A stretch of DNA of 64,000 nt from Amycolatopsis eburnea (GCF_003937945.1 NZ_RSEC01000036.1:186001-250000), one strand, 5' to 3'. Counted from the first letter of the stretch, positions 36,861 through 45,734 are shown. Notes: generated by a model not told the origin, from the sequence alone. Numbers and translations: made by a program.

Positions 36861-38054
36861 GTGATCTCCGTCGACGACTACCGCGACCGCGTCGCCGAGC
36901 TGCTCGGCACCGCACCCGCCACCGCACTGCCCCTCGCCGCCGCGGCCGGCCTCGTGCTGGCCGAAGACGTGCGGGCCGGCGTGTCCCTGCCGCCCTTCGA
37001 CAACTCCGCCATGGACGGCTACGCGGTCCGCGCCGCCGACGTCACCACCGCGCCGGTCACCCTCCCGGTGGCCGACGACATCCCGGCCGGCCGGGTCGAC
37101 GTCGGCAACCTCGAACCGGGCACCGCGCACCGGATCATGACCGGCGCCCCGCTGCCGCCCGGCGCCGACGCCGTGGTGATGGTCGAGGACACCGACGGCG
37201 GCACGGAGACCGTGACGATCTCGGCGCCCGCCCGCGAGGGCGCACACATCCGGCGGACCGGCGAGGACGTCGTCGCCGGCAGCGTCGCCCTGCACGCCGG
37301 GACCGTGCTGGGCCACTCCCAACTCGGGCTCGCGGCCGCGGTCGGGCTGGCCGAGGTGCGGGTGCACCGGCCGCTGCGGGTGCTGGTCGCCTCGACCGGC
37401 ACCGAACTGGTCGACGCGCCAGCCCCGCTGCGCCACGGCCAGATCTACGAGTCCAACAGCGTGATGCTCGCCGCGGCGATCCGCGCGCTCGGCTGCGAGG
37501 TCGACGTCGTCCGCAGCGTGGTCGACGACGTCGAGGAGTTCCGCAAGGTCATCGAGCCGAAGCTGGCCAACGCGGACCTGCTGGTGACCTCCGGCGGCGT
37601 CAGCGCGGGCGCCTACGAGGTGGTGAAGGACGCGCTGACCGGCCAGGGCGTCGAGTTCGCCAAGATCGCGATGCAGCCGGGCGGGCCGCAGGGCTGCGGG
37701 CACTGGCAGGGCGTGCCGGTGGTGACGCTGCCCGGCAACCCGGTCAGCGTGCTGGTGTCCTTCGAGGCGTTCCTGCGCCCGGCGCTGCTGACGGCGATGG
37801 GCCACACCGACGTCTCGCGGCGGCGCGTGCGGGCCCGGCTGACCGAAGAGATGTCCTCGCCCGCCGGGCGCCGGCAGTACCGCCGGGGCGTGTTCACGCC
37901 GTCCGACCGCGAAGTCACCGGGATCGTCGGGCCGCGCGGCGGGCCGGGCTCGCACCTGCTGGCCGCGTTCACGCAGGCCAACTGCCTGATCGTGCTGCCG
38001 GAGGACGTCACGTCGGCAGCGGCCGGGCAAGAGGTGGACGTCCTGCTGCTCTGA
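36861..38054 (+). CDS. moeA: Molybdopterin molybdenumtransferase MoeA
   Basis: This 397-residue enzyme inserts molybdate into adenylylated molybdopterin. MoeA landmarks are FDNSAMDGYAVRAAD, GTAHRIMTGAPLPPGADAVV, the ASTGTELV motif, LVTSGGVSAGAYEVV and the PGNPVSVLVSF strand. The GTG at 36861 has GGAGG upstream. Its 3' end overlaps the convergent MFS gene by 47 bp. Its place near groEL and psd-pssA corresponds to moeA2 of M. tuberculosis (Rv0438c). No other molybdenum cofactor genes are in the window. Confidence 0.93.
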   Translation: MISVDDYRDRVAELLGTAPATALPLAAAAGLVLAEDVRAGVSLPPFDNSAMDGYAVRAADVTTAPVTLPVADDIPAGRVDVGNLEPGTAHRIMTGAPLPPGADAVVMVEDTDGGTETVTISAPAREGAHIRRTGEDVVAGSVALHAGTVLGHSQLGLAAAVGLAEVRVHRPLRVLVASTGTELVDAPAPLRHGQIYESNSVMLAAAIRALGCEVDVVRSVVDDVEEFRKVIEPKLANADLLVTSGGVSAGAYEVVKDALTGQGVEFAKIAMQPGGPQGCGHWQGVPVVTLPGNPVSVLVSFEAFLRPALLTAMGHTDVSRRRVRARLTEEMSSPAGRRQYRRGVFTPSDREVTGIVGPRGGPGSHLLAAFTQANCLIVLPEDVTSAAAGQEVDVLLL

Positions 38055-39261
38055 CCGGGAAGTCCCGCAGCTTCCCGTACGGCGCCAGCAGCGGCAGCGC
38101 GACGATCGAAACCCCCGCGGCCACCCAGAGCGTTTCGCGGGTGCCGAGCACCTCGCCCAGCAGGCCGCCCAGGACCCCGGCCAGGGGGATCGACCCGTAG
38201 TTGACGATCGACATGCTGGAGTTGACCCGGCTGAACAGCTCGGGCGGGCAGTACTGCTGCCGGAACGTCGTGACCAGCACGTTGCCGGCGACGACACCGA
38301 CGCAGACGCCGAACTCCGCGAGCACGAACAGCGTCAGGCCCCAGCCGGGACCGCTCAACGGCCCGAGCAGCAGCATCGGGGCCGCGACGATCTCGCACAG
38401 CAGCCACGCGCGGGCGGCGCCGAAGCGGGCGGCGAGCCGTCCGGCCAGGGCCGCGCCGAGCACACCACCGGAGGCGGCCGTCGCCAGCACCAGCCCGACC
38501 AGGCCGGGCGCGGCGCCGAGCGTGCGGGACAGGAACACGATCTGGATGGCCTGGTAGCCGGCGAGGGCGAGGTTCGAGACGGCGCCGAAGGTCATCAGCG
38601 ATCGCAGGTAGCGGTCACCGGCGACGAACCGCAGCCCTTCGGCGATCTGGCTGCGCAACGGCGTCCGGACCGGCGGGACGACGGTCTCGCGCACCCGGAT
38701 CGCCCGCACGCACAGCACGGAGACGCCGAAGCTGACGGCGTCGGCGAGGATGCCGCTGACCGGGCCGAACGCCTGCGCCAGCAGCCCGGCCAGGCCGGGC
38801 CCGGCGACCTGCGTCGCGGACTCGCTGCCCTGCAGCTTGGCGTTGGCCTCGAGGAGTTCGCCCGGGGCGACCAGCACCGGGAGGTAGGCCCGGTAGGCGA
38901 GGGTGAAGAAGACCTTCGCGATGCCGCCGAGCAGCGCGGCGGCGAGCAGGTAGGGCATGGTCAGCGCGCCGAGGACGGCGACGAGCGGGACGCTGCCGAA
39001 CACCGCCATCGACACCGTGTTGCAGAGCAGCATGACCGGCCGCTTCGGCAGCCGGTCGACCCAGGCCCCGGCGGGCAGGCCCACCAGCAGCCACGGCAGC
39101 CAGGCCACCGCCGTCAGGAGCGCGACCTCGAACGTGCTCGCCTCCAGCGTGACCACCGCGACCAGCGGCAACGCCGTGCTCGCGACCATGCTGCCGAGCA
39201 TGCTGGTCGTCTCGCCGGTCCAGAGCAGCCGGAAGTCCCTGTTCCCCCAGAGCCCCTTCAC
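38008..39261 (-). CDS. MFS exporter (EntS-like MFS_3 group)
   Basis: This 417-residue transporter has 12 predicted membrane helices and the loop motif GAWVDRLPKRPVMLL between TM2 and TM3. The overall pattern resembles proton-driven drug or siderophore exporters (EntS/Tap-like). The GTG start overlaps the ArsR-type regulator stop as GTGA, so the two form an operon and the regulator likely controls export. The C-terminal 25 residues are cytoplasmic and Pro/Arg-rich and overlap the 3' end of moeA on the other strand. The substrate is unknown. Confidence 0.88.
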   Translation of the reverse strand: MKGLWGNRDFRLLWTGETTSMLGSMVASTALPLVAVVTLEASTFEVALLTAVAWLPWLLVGLPAGAWVDRLPKRPVMLLCNTVSMAVFGSVPLVAVLGALTMPYLLAAALLGGIAKVFFTLAYRAYLPVLVAPGELLEANAKLQGSESATQVAGPGLAGLLAQAFGPVSGILADAVSFGVSVLCVRAIRVRETVVPPVRTPLRSQIAEGLRFVAGDRYLRSLMTFGAVSNLALAGYQAIQIVFLSRTLGAAPGLVGLVLATAASGGVLGAALAGRLAARFGAARAWLLCEIVAAPMLLLGPLSGPGWGLTLFVLAEFGVCVGVVAGNVLVTTFRQQYCPPELFSRVNSSMSIVNYGSIPLAGVLGGLLGEVLGTRETLWVAAGVSIVALPLLAPYGKLRDFPVRAAGRPPLARPLPT

Positions 39262-39818
39262 GGCTGGCCCAGCGAAGCCCGCGCGGCGAAGAAGACCGGA
39301 CGGCGCTCGACGCCGTCACCGGGTTCGGTGCGGTTCTCGAACTCGCCGATCATCAGGAAGATCCGCTCGTTCAGCTCGTCGAGCTCCTCGCGCGAGAGCC
39401 GCACCCACGTGTCGATGCTGAACGGGCCGCCGCGCCAGTGTTCGGGGTAGGTGTCCCGGTTGGCGATCCATTCGCGGGCGACCGCCGTCTGGTGGTCGAG
39501 CACGAGGACTTCGGCGGCTTCGGCGACCGGGTCGCCGGGGAAGTCGGCCGCGGCCCACCGCAGGGTCTTCGCACTGCGCTTCCACCACCGTTCCCGCTGG
39601 TCGCGGGCCAGTTCCGGGGCTTCTTCGACCAGCTTCGCCGCGGCCAGCACCTTCATGTGGTGGCTGACGTTGCCAACCGCCTGATCGGTCTTCGCGGCCA
39701 GCATCGACGCGGTCGCGGGGCCGTCGAGGTGGAGCAGCTCCAGGAGCCGGCGGCGCAGCTGGTGCGACATGGCCGCCAGCACCTTCGAATCCCGGATCTC
39801 CCGGATGTCGTCGCTCAT
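39258..39818 (-). CDS. ArsR-type winged-helix regulator
   Basis: This 186-residue regulator has an ArsR/HTH_20 winged helix at its N-terminus (KVLAAMSHQLRRRLLELLHL, then AVGNVSHHMKVLAAAKLVEE as recognition helix) and a C-terminal region with WVRLSREELDELNERIF. No metal-binding Cys set is visible, so it is probably an organic-ligand sensor. I chose the ATG at 39818; a TTG at 39827 is in frame. Its promoter spacer holds a 9-4-9 inverted repeat, which suggests autorepression of the regulator-exporter operon. Confidence 0.88.
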   Translation of the reverse strand: MSDDIREIRDSKVLAAMSHQLRRRLLELLHLDGPATASMLAAKTDQAVGNVSHHMKVLAAAKLVEEAPELARDQRERWWKRSAKTLRWAAADFPGDPVAEAAEVLVLDHQTAVAREWIANRDTYPEHWRGGPFSIDTWVRLSREELDELNERIFLMIGEFENRTEPGDGVERRPVFFAARASLGQP

Positions 39819-39826
39819 GACGAACA

Positions 39827-39855
39827 AGAGTAGTTGTACAAGACTTCTTGTGCAA
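39827..39855 (-). promoter_or_regulatory. Promoter with inverted-repeat operator for the ArsR-MFS operon
   Basis: TTGTACAAG-ACTT-CTTGTGCAA (39834-39855) is a 9-4-9 inverted repeat with one mismatch. On the minus strand the same bases give -35 TTGCAC (39855-39850), a 17-nt spacer and -10 TACTCT (39832-39827), with the start codon about 9 nt beyond. A further CTTGTAC half site lies at 39871-39877. Confidence 0.65.
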
Positions 39856-39890
39856 TGGCTCTTGTACGTCTGCTCGCGTAAGCTCCCGCC

Positions 39891-40175
39891 ATGGGCTTCG
39901 TCGCATGGGTCATCTTCGGCGCGATCGTCGGCTGGGCCGCAAACCTGGTCGTCGGCGGCCGGGCGCGGCGCCGGCAGGGTTGCCTGGTCAGCGTGCTCGT
40001 CGGCGTGGTCGGCGCGGCGCTGGGCGGGCTGGTCTACCGGCTCGCGACCGGCCAGCCGAAGACGTTCGACTTCGACTTCCCCAGCTTCGGCGTGGCCGTC
40101 CTCGGCGCTGTCGCGCTGCTGGCGATCCTGCGGCTCGTGAGCGCGCTCGGCCGACGTCCGAGTGACCGTTGGTAA
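39891..40175 (+). CDS. GlsB/YeaQ/YmgE-type small membrane protein
   Basis: This 94-residue protein has a GFVAWVIFGAIVGWAANLVV helix, a Gly-rich second helix (VGVVGAALGGLVY) and a third near 66-84, the layout of transglycosylase-associated/YeaQ stress proteins. A charged RARRRQG loop separates helices 1 and 2. The role is not established beyond stress association. The ATG start is good. It ends upstream of a strong hairpin terminator. Confidence 0.82.
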   Translation: MGFVAWVIFGAIVGWAANLVVGGRARRRQGCLVSVLVGVVGAALGGLVYRLATGQPKTFDFDFPSFGVAVLGAVALLAILRLVSALGRRPSDRW

Positions 40176-40214
40176 CTTTTGCCGGACGAATCGTGATCGA
40201 CAGCCCTTCGGCCG

Positions 40215-40430
40215 CTAGACTGCTTCGTCACGCGCATTACCCGGTGGCCGGGTGCATGCGCCGTCGGGGGGCGGATGCACCCGGCCCCCTTTTTCCTTCG
40301 CTTCGATGACGACGTCGACCGCGTGCACCGGGTCCACCAGCGACGGCAGCGGCACTTCGTCGATCTCCGCGCGCCACGCGCCGAACAGCTCGACGAGGCG
40401 GACGTGGGCCGGATCGCGGTGGTCGGTCAT
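40215..40430 (-). CDS. Small hypothetical protein, 71 aa
   Basis: The first 50 residues (TDHRDPAHVRLVELFGAWRAE onward) look like a real small acidic helical protein, and the ATG at 40430 has GAGGGGG 2-3 nt upstream. The last 20 residues are read through the hairpin terminator of the opposite-strand gene and look non-conserved. I do not recognise the family. The 3' end is therefore uncertain in function though not in frame. Confidence 0.5.
   Translation of the reverse strand: MTDHRDPAHVRLVELFGAWRAEIDEVPLPSLVDPVHAVDVVIEAKEKGGRVHPPPDGACTRPPGNARDEAV
40246..40292 (+). terminator. Hairpin terminator
   Basis: GGCCGGGTGCAT (40246-40257) pairs perfectly with ATGCACCCGGCC (40275-40286), followed by CCCCTTTTT. 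It fits a factor-independent terminator for the gene at 39891-40175. It lies inside the 3' end of the opposite-strand small gene. The 17-nt loop is larger than usual. Confidence 0.7.
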
Positions 40431-40688
40431 CGTCCCCCTCTTCGGGTCGGGCGGGGTGCGTGGCAGCGCCCCGAACGGCATCAACTACCCAGAGTTATCG
40501 GTGAAATCGACCTTGCGTTACCGAGGTGTGGTCGCTCCCACCCGTCGCGGTGACCCCCTCGCGGAGGAGCCACCGAGGGGGACGCGGACACGCTCACCTG
40601 GGGCAGCGGTAGCGTGGTGGCGCCCGTACGCGGCCGCCGGACCACCGGCGCCGACAGTTCTTCCGACACGAAACCAGGGGACCCGACC

Positions 40689-41414
40689 ATGAGCGGCACC
40701 CGGCCGGAGCCCGCCGGCAACCCAGTCGCGCACGCCGTGCAGCTCGCCCGCGAAACGCTGCCCCCGATGCACCCCGCGGGCCGCCCGTTCGTGGCGGGCG
40801 GGGCCGTCGCGACGCTGGTCGCCCGCCGGTTCTCCAAGCGCCTCGGTGTCGTCGGCGCGCTCGCGACCGTGGCGATGGCCGCGTTCTTCCGCGAGCCGAA
40901 GCGGGTCCCGCCGCCGCGTGACGGCGTCGCGCTCGCGTCGGCCGACGGGCTGGTGTCGCTGATCGAGGAAGCCGTCCCGCCCGCCGAGCTGGGCCTGCCG
41001 GCCGAGCCGCGGATGCGCGTGTCGGTGTTCCTCTCGGTGTTCGACGTGCACGTCCAGCGCGTGCCGGCGAACGGCGTGATCGAGCGGGTCGCCTACCGGC
41101 CCGGCAAGTTCCTCTCCGCCGACCTGGACAAGGCCAGCGACGACAACGAACGCAACTCCGTGCTGATGCGCACCGAAGACGGCCACGAGCTCGTCGTCGT
41201 GCAGATCGCCGGGCTGGTCGCGCGCCGCATCCTCTGCGAGATCCGCGAGGGGGACAAGGTCGGCGCCGCCGCGACCTACGGCATCATCCGCTTCGGCTCG
41301 CGGGTCGACCTCTACCTCCCGCCGGGCTCGACGGTGCTGGTCAGCAAGGGCCAGCGCACGATCGGCGGCGAAACCGTGATCGCCGAACTCCCTGCCGCGC
41401 CTGCGAAAGGCTGA
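40689..41414 (+). CDS. psd: Phosphatidylserine decarboxylase proenzyme
   Basis: This 241-residue enzyme is the short (type II) form that makes phosphatidylethanolamine from phosphatidylserine. FDVHVQRVPANGVIE and the self-cleavage motif FGSRVDLYLP (Gly-Ser near residue 202, giving the pyruvoyl group) are present. A hydrophobic segment near 50-66 anchors it to the membrane. The ATG at 40689 follows AGGGGACC. It is followed 3 bp later by pssA, which makes its substrate, as in mycobacteria (Rv0437c-Rv0436c). Confidence 0.95.
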   Translation: MSGTRPEPAGNPVAHAVQLARETLPPMHPAGRPFVAGGAVATLVARRFSKRLGVVGALATVAMAAFFREPKRVPPPRDGVALASADGLVSLIEEAVPPAELGLPAEPRMRVSVFLSVFDVHVQRVPANGVIERVAYRPGKFLSADLDKASDDNERNSVLMRTEDGHELVVVQIAGLVARRILCEIREGDKVGAAATYGIIRFGSRVDLYLPPGSTVLVSKGQRTIGGETVIAELPAAPAKG

Positions 41415-41417
41415 TCG

Positions 41418-42368
41418 ATGGTCCGCGTGACCACCCCGGGCGTCCGGTTGCTGCCGAACGCCATCACGGTGCTGGCGCTGTGCGCGGGCCTCTCGGCCGT
41501 GCAGTTCGCGCTGACGAAGAACTACGCGATGGCGATCGCCTCGATCGGCATCGCCGCGGTGCTCGACAGCCTCGACGGCCGGATCGCCCGGCTCTTGGAC
41601 GCGACGTCGAAGATGGGCGCCGAGCTGGACTCGCTGTCCGACGGCATCTCCTTCGGCGTGGCCCCGGCGCTGGTCATCTACGTCTGGCAGACCGGCGCGG
41701 ACCGGATCGGCTGGGTGGCGTCGCTGATCTTCGCCGTCTGCATGATCCTGCGCCTCGCGCGGTTCAACACGCTGCTGGACGACACCGAGCAGCCGCCGTA
41801 CGCGAGCGAGTTCTTCGTCGGCGTCCCGGCGCCCGCGGGCGGCCTGCTCGCGATGCTGCCGCTGGTGGCGTACCTGCAGTGGGGCGAGGGCTGGTGGTCC
41901 TCGCAGTACGTCGTGTGGGCGTGGACGGTCGCCATCGCGGCGCTGCTGATCAGCCGCATCCCGACGCTGTCGCTGAAGACGGTCAAGGCCCCGGCCAAGG
42001 CGATCGCGCCGCTGCTGATCGGCGTCGCGCTGCTGGCCGCGGCGATCATCCAGTTCCCGCTGGTCGCGCTGATCGTGGCGATGGTCCTGTACCTGGCGCA
42101 CATCCCGTACTCGGTCTACCGGCACCGCTGGCTGGCCGCGCACCCGGAGGCCTGGACGGTCCCACCGCGCGAACGCCGCGCGATCCGCCGGGCCCGCTCG
42201 ACCCGCCGGCTCGGCCTGCGTCCCCCGCTGCGCCGCCGCGTCGCGGGCGCGGCGATGCGCGCGGTCCGGCTCCCCCGCACCGGCGAAACGGTCCGCACCC
42301 CCCGCAGCCCGTCGGAGAACGGCCAGCGCCGCCGCTCCTGGCGCCAGATCGGCCTGCGCCGCAAGTAG
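41418..42368 (+). CDS. pssA: CDP-diacylglycerol-serine O-phosphatidyltransferase
   Basis: This 316-residue membrane enzyme makes phosphatidylserine from CDP-diacylglycerol and serine. The CDP-alcohol phosphotransferase motif DSLDGRIAR...G...D...D lies near residues 50-75 (the closing part is GAELDSLSD). About eight hydrophobic helices follow. The last 80 residues are a long Arg-rich cytoplasmic tail, longer than in many homologues. It is the second gene of the psd-pssA operon and is followed by a hairpin element before the AAA ATPase gene. Confidence 0.95.
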   Translation: MVRVTTPGVRLLPNAITVLALCAGLSAVQFALTKNYAMAIASIGIAAVLDSLDGRIARLLDATSKMGAELDSLSDGISFGVAPALVIYVWQTGADRIGWVASLIFAVCMILRLARFNTLLDDTEQPPYASEFFVGVPAPAGGLLAMLPLVAYLQWGEGWWSSQYVVWAWTVAIAALLISRIPTLSLKTVKAPAKAIAPLLIGVALLAAAIIQFPLVALIVAMVLYLAHIPYSVYRHRWLAAHPEAWTVPPRERRAIRRARSTRRLGLRPPLRRRVAGAAMRAVRLPRTGETVRTPRSPSENGQRRRSWRQIGLRRK

Positions 42369-42378
42369 TCCCGAAGAT

Positions 42379-42429
42379 CCGTGAAGGCCTCCTTACCGGC
42401 ATTTATGACCGGCAAGGAGGCCTTCACGG
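42379..42429. repeat. Hairpin element, copy 1 of the 21-bp family
   Basis: Arms CCGTGAAGGCCTCCTTACCG plus G (42379-42399) and its complement with one mismatch (42409-42429) surround a 9-nt loop. It lies between pssA and the AAA ATPase gene, 11 bp after the pssA stop. Copies 2 and 3 are at 46475-46525 and 61480-61538. Confidence 0.85.
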
Positions 42430-42465
42430 CTTTCGGGTGGGCCGTGGATCGCTAGGGTGAACGGC

Positions 42466-44736
42466 GTGAGCCACCCCCAGATCACGCTGACCGTCCGGCA
42501 CACCCCGTCCGCGCTGGACACCCGTCGCGGTGTCGTGCGGCTGCACCCCGAAGTCCTCGACGCGCTGGGCCTGCGGGCCTGGGACGCCGTGCACCTCACC
42601 GGGGCGCGGGTCAGCGCCGCGCTCGCCGCGCCCGCCGACGAGGCCGGGATGCCCGGTGTGCTGCTCACCGACGACGTCACCATGTCGAACCTCGGGGTCA
42701 CCGAGGGCTCGGAGGTCGTGGTCGCGCCGGCCGAGGTCGCCGCCGCGCGGACCGTGACCGTGGCGGGGTCGCGGCTGGCCAGCGTCTCGGTCAGCCCGCA
42801 CATGCTGCGGCTCGCCCTCATCGGCAAGGTGCTGACCGTCGGCGACGCCGTTTCGCTGCTGCCGCAGGACCTCGCGCCGACGCCGGGGTCCGACCCGGCC
42901 GGGCTGCGCGGGCAGCTGTCCCGGGCGATCGGCGCTACCTGGACCAACGAGCTGCTCACCGTCACCGCGACCGAGCCGGCCGGCACCGTCGCGGTCGGAC
43001 CGTCCACAGTGGTCGTCTGGCGCGACGGCGCCCGGCCGGCCGCCGAGCCCGCCGCGCCCCGGACGGCGACCGCGCTGGTGCGCACCTCCGCCGTCACCGC
43101 CGCCGAGGAGTGGATCGACGCGGAGATCGTCGAAGACGAAGTCGCCGTCGTCGAGGAGACCGCCGAACCGGCCGTCCCGCTCGCGGACCTGATCGGCGCC
43201 GAGGCCGCCGCGCGCAAGCTCGGCGAGTGGTTCGACCTGGCGTTCCACCGGCCCGAGCTGCTCGCGCGGCTGGGCGCGCCCGCCCACCTCGGCGTCCTGC
43301 TGTCCGGGCCCGAGGGCGTCGGCAAGGCGACGCTCGTGCGGTCGGTCGCGGCCGAAGCGGGCATCCACGTCGTGCCGCTGGCCGCGCCGAACCTGGCCGT
43401 GCTGGACCCGAACGTCGCGGTCGCGCGCCTGCGCGAGGCGGTCCGCTCCGCCGACGGCCCCGCCGTGCTGCTGCTCACCGACGTCGACGCGCTGCTGCCC
43501 GCGGCCACCCCGCCGCCGGTCGCCACGGTCGTGCTGGAAGAGCTGCGGACAGCGCTGCGGCGCGGGCGGTTCGCCGTCGTCGCGACGACGGCCCGCGCGG
43601 AGTCCGCCGACCCGCGGCTGCGCACCGCCGACCTGCTGGACCGCGAGCTCGGCCTGGCGCTGCCGGACGCGAAGACCCGGCGTGAGCTGCTGAACGTGCT
43701 GCTCCGCGACGTCCCGCTCGAAACCGGCATCGACTGCGGTGTCCTCGCCGAGAAGACTCCGGGGTTCGTCGCCGCCGACCTGATCGCGCTGCGGCGGGAC
43801 GCGGCGCTGCGGGCCGCGCTGCGCCAGCGCGACACCGACGAGCCGCGGATCTCGCAGCAGGACCTGCTGGACGCGCTGGCCACCGTCCGCCCGGTGTCGA
43901 TGTCCACTTCGGACAACCTGGCCACCGGCGGGCTGACCCTGGACGACGTCGGGAACATGGTCGACGTCAAGCAGTCCCTCACCGAGGCCGTGCTGTGGCC
44001 GCTGCGGTACCCGGACTCGTTCGCCCGGCTCGGCGTCGAACCGCCGCGCGGGGTGCTGCTCTACGGGCCGCCCGGCGGCGGCAAGACGTTCCTCGTGCGG
44101 GCGCTCGCGGGCACCGGCGCGCTGAACGTCTTCGCGGTCAAGGGCGCCGAGCTGATGGACAAGTGGGTCGGCGAGTCCGAGCGCGCGGTGCGGGAGCTGT
44201 TCCGCCGGGCCGCCGAGGCCGCGCCGTCGCTGATCTTCCTGGACGAGATCGACGCGCTGGCCCCGCGCCGCGGCCAGTCGTCGGACTCCGGTGTCGCCGA
44301 CCGCGTGGTCGCGGCGCTGCTCACCGAGCTGGACGGCGTCGAGCCGATGCGCGAGGTCGTCGTGCTGGGCGCGACGAACCGGCCCGAGCTGGTCGACCCG
44401 GCGCTGCTGCGGCCGGGCCGGTTGGAGCGCCGCGTCTACGTGCCGCCGCCGGACGCCGAAGCCCGCGCCGCGATCCTCGCGGCCAGCTCGAAGAACACGC
44501 CGCTGGCGTCCGATGTGGACCTGACCGAGGTCGCGTCCACTCTGGACGGCTACTCGGCGGCCGACTGCGCCGCGCTGATCCGCGAAGCGGCCCTGACGGC
44601 GATGCGCGAGTCCCTGGAGGCCCGGGAAGTCACGGCGGCGCACCTGGACGCGGCCCGCAAGACGGTCCGGCCCAGCCTCGACCCGGCCCAGCTCGCGGCA
44701 CTCGAGGCATATGCGAAAACCCAGGCCGCGAACTGA
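42466..44736 (+). CDS. Cdc48/VCP-like double AAA+ ATPase
   Basis: This 756-residue protein has a Cdc48-like N-domain with double-psi barrel features (RRGVVRLHPEVLDALGLRAWD onward, residues 1-190) followed by two AAA+ modules. D1 has Walker A GPEGVGKAT (near 282) but a degenerate Walker B (LLLTDVDALLP) without the catalytic Glu. D2 is canonical: GPPGGGKTF (near 534), LIFLDEIDAL, and arginine finger region RPGRLERR. It is orthologous in sequence and place to Rv0435c of M. tuberculosis, likely an unfoldase. The GTG at 42466 has TAGGGT 7 nt upstream, as in a leaderless start; GTG at 42457 is an alternative. Confidence 0.9.
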   Translation: MSHPQITLTVRHTPSALDTRRGVVRLHPEVLDALGLRAWDAVHLTGARVSAALAAPADEAGMPGVLLTDDVTMSNLGVTEGSEVVVAPAEVAAARTVTVAGSRLASVSVSPHMLRLALIGKVLTVGDAVSLLPQDLAPTPGSDPAGLRGQLSRAIGATWTNELLTVTATEPAGTVAVGPSTVVVWRDGARPAAEPAAPRTATALVRTSAVTAAEEWIDAEIVEDEVAVVEETAEPAVPLADLIGAEAAARKLGEWFDLAFHRPELLARLGAPAHLGVLLSGPEGVGKATLVRSVAAEAGIHVVPLAAPNLAVLDPNVAVARLREAVRSADGPAVLLLTDVDALLPAATPPPVATVVLEELRTALRRGRFAVVATTARAESADPRLRTADLLDRELGLALPDAKTRRELLNVLLRDVPLETGIDCGVLAEKTPGFVAADLIALRRDAALRAALRQRDTDEPRISQQDLLDALATVRPVSMSTSDNLATGGLTLDDVGNMVDVKQSLTEAVLWPLRYPDSFARLGVEPPRGVLLYGPPGGGKTFLVRALAGTGALNVFAVKGAELMDKWVGESERAVRELFRRAAEAAPSLIFLDEIDALAPRRGQSSDSGVADRVVAALLTELDGVEPMREVVVLGATNRPELVDPALLRPGRLERRVYVPPPDAEARAAILAASSKNTPLASDVDLTEVASTLDGYSAADCAALIREAALTAMRESLEAREVTAAHLDAARKTVRPSLDPAQLAALEAYAKTQAAN

Positions 44737-44738
44737 CC

Positions 44739-44797
44739 CACTTTGTAACGCAAAGCCGCACTTTCCCCGAGAAAGTGCGGCTTTGCGTTACAAAGTG
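44739..44797. repeat. Perfect 27-bp hairpin between convergent genes
   Basis: The arms at 44739-44765 and 44771-44797 are exact complements around a CCCGA loop, beginning CACTTTGTAACGCAAAGCCG. It fills the 66-bp gap between the AAA ATPase gene and the LytR_C gene and likely terminates both. Its inner part (GCCGCACTTTC ... GAAAGTGCGGC followed by TTTGCG) recurs in the coding-region palindromes at 15652-15711. Confidence 0.85.
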
Positions 44798-44802
44798 TGC
44801 GG

Positions 44803-45429
44803 TCAGCTGCCCTTGTGGCCGGACTGGTATTCCTTCGTCACGATCACGATCACGCCGGGGCTCGCGCTCTCGATGCCCGGGAAGCGCGGCTCCGCCTTGA
44901 TGCCGAACTCCTGGGCGAGCTGCTTGGCCGCGGCTTCCTCGTCGGTGCCCGGGCGGTAGAACGCCGTCGTCGTCGGGATGACGCCCTGCGAGTAGTTGCT
45001 GACCTCGTTGACGTTCCAGCCGCTGCCGCGGAAGTCCTCCGCCGCCCGGTCCGCCAGGCCCTTGATCGTCGAGTTGTTGAAGACCCGGACGGTCACCCAC
45101 TTGTTGGACGCCTGCTGGTCGCCACCCGGCTGCCCCGGCTGGCCCTGCGTGGGCTGCCCGGGCGGCGGCGTGGTCGGCGACGGCGGCGTGGGCGACGTCG
45201 GGTTCGCGGACGTCGAGGGCGGGGTGGCCGTCGACGAGGTGGCCGGCGGCGCGGACGTCCCGCCCGAGGTGCCCGGCGAGGTCGACGACGTACCGCTCGG
45301 CCCGGCCTCGTTGGCGCCGTCGCCGCTCAGCGCGGTGATCCCGCCGACGACCGCCGCGACGACGGCGACGCCGATCAGCGCGACGCCCGCGGCCTTCATC
45401 GGCCGGGACATGCCCGAAAACACACTCAT
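44803..45429 (-). CDS. LytR_C-domain membrane protein (Rv0431-like)
   Basis: This 208-residue protein has a short cytoplasmic start, one TM helix (about 12-33), a Thr/Ser/Pro-rich extracytoplasmic linker (about 45-100) and a C-terminal LytR_C domain (VTVRVFNNSTIKGLADRAAEDF, then NVNEVSNY and TTTAFYRPG). Such domains occur in cell-envelope proteins. The ATG overlaps the DUF3263 stop as ATGA. The pair corresponds to Rv0430-Rv0431 of M. tuberculosis. A structural or vesicle-related envelope role is inferred from the mycobacterial homologue. Confidence 0.85.
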   Translation of the reverse strand: MSVFSGMSRPMKAAGVALIGVAVVAAVVGGITALSGDGANEAGPSGTSSTSPGTSGGTSAPPATSSTATPPSTSANPTSPTPPSPTTPPPGQPTQGQPGQPGGDQQASNKWVTVRVFNNSTIKGLADRAAEDFRGSGWNVNEVSNYSQGVIPTTTAFYRPGTDEEAAAKQLAQEFGIKAEPRFPGIESASPGVIVIVTKEYQSGHKGS

Positions 45430-45734
45430 TTCAGCTCGATCCCCAGTCGCCGGGCGCCTCGCTTGCGCTGCCGGGCGGCGCGCGTCTTGCGCAGCCGCTT
45501 CACCAGCATCGGGTCGGCCTCGATCGCCTCGGGCTTCTCCAGCAGCTTGTTGAGCAGCTGGTAGTAGCGGGTGGCCGACAACGAGAACCGTTCGCGGATG
45601 GCGTTCTCCTTCGCCCCGGCGTGTCGCCACCACTGACGTTCGAAGGCGAGGATCTCGACCTCGCGTTCGGTCAGGCCGGGCACGGGCTTCGGCGGCGACG
45701 GCTGCGGCTCAGCCATCGACTCCGCGGCGTCCAT
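45426..45734 (-). CDS. DUF3263 small helix-turn-helix-like protein (Rv0430-like)
   Basis: This 102-residue protein has the DUF3263 core EVEILAFERQWWRHAGAKEN followed by AIRERFSLSATRYYQLLNKLL, which looks like a compact helix-turn-helix, and a strongly basic tail (RKTRAARQRKRGARRLG). It is probably DNA-associated. The ATG at 45734 has AGAGGG 6 nt upstream. It is coupled to the LytR_C gene and divergent from def, in the order seen in mycobacteria. Confidence 0.88.
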   Translation of the reverse strand: MDAAESMAEPQPSPPKPVPGLTEREVEILAFERQWWRHAGAKENAIRERFSLSATRYYQLLNKLLEKPEAIEADPMLVKRLRKTRAARQRKRGARRLGIELK

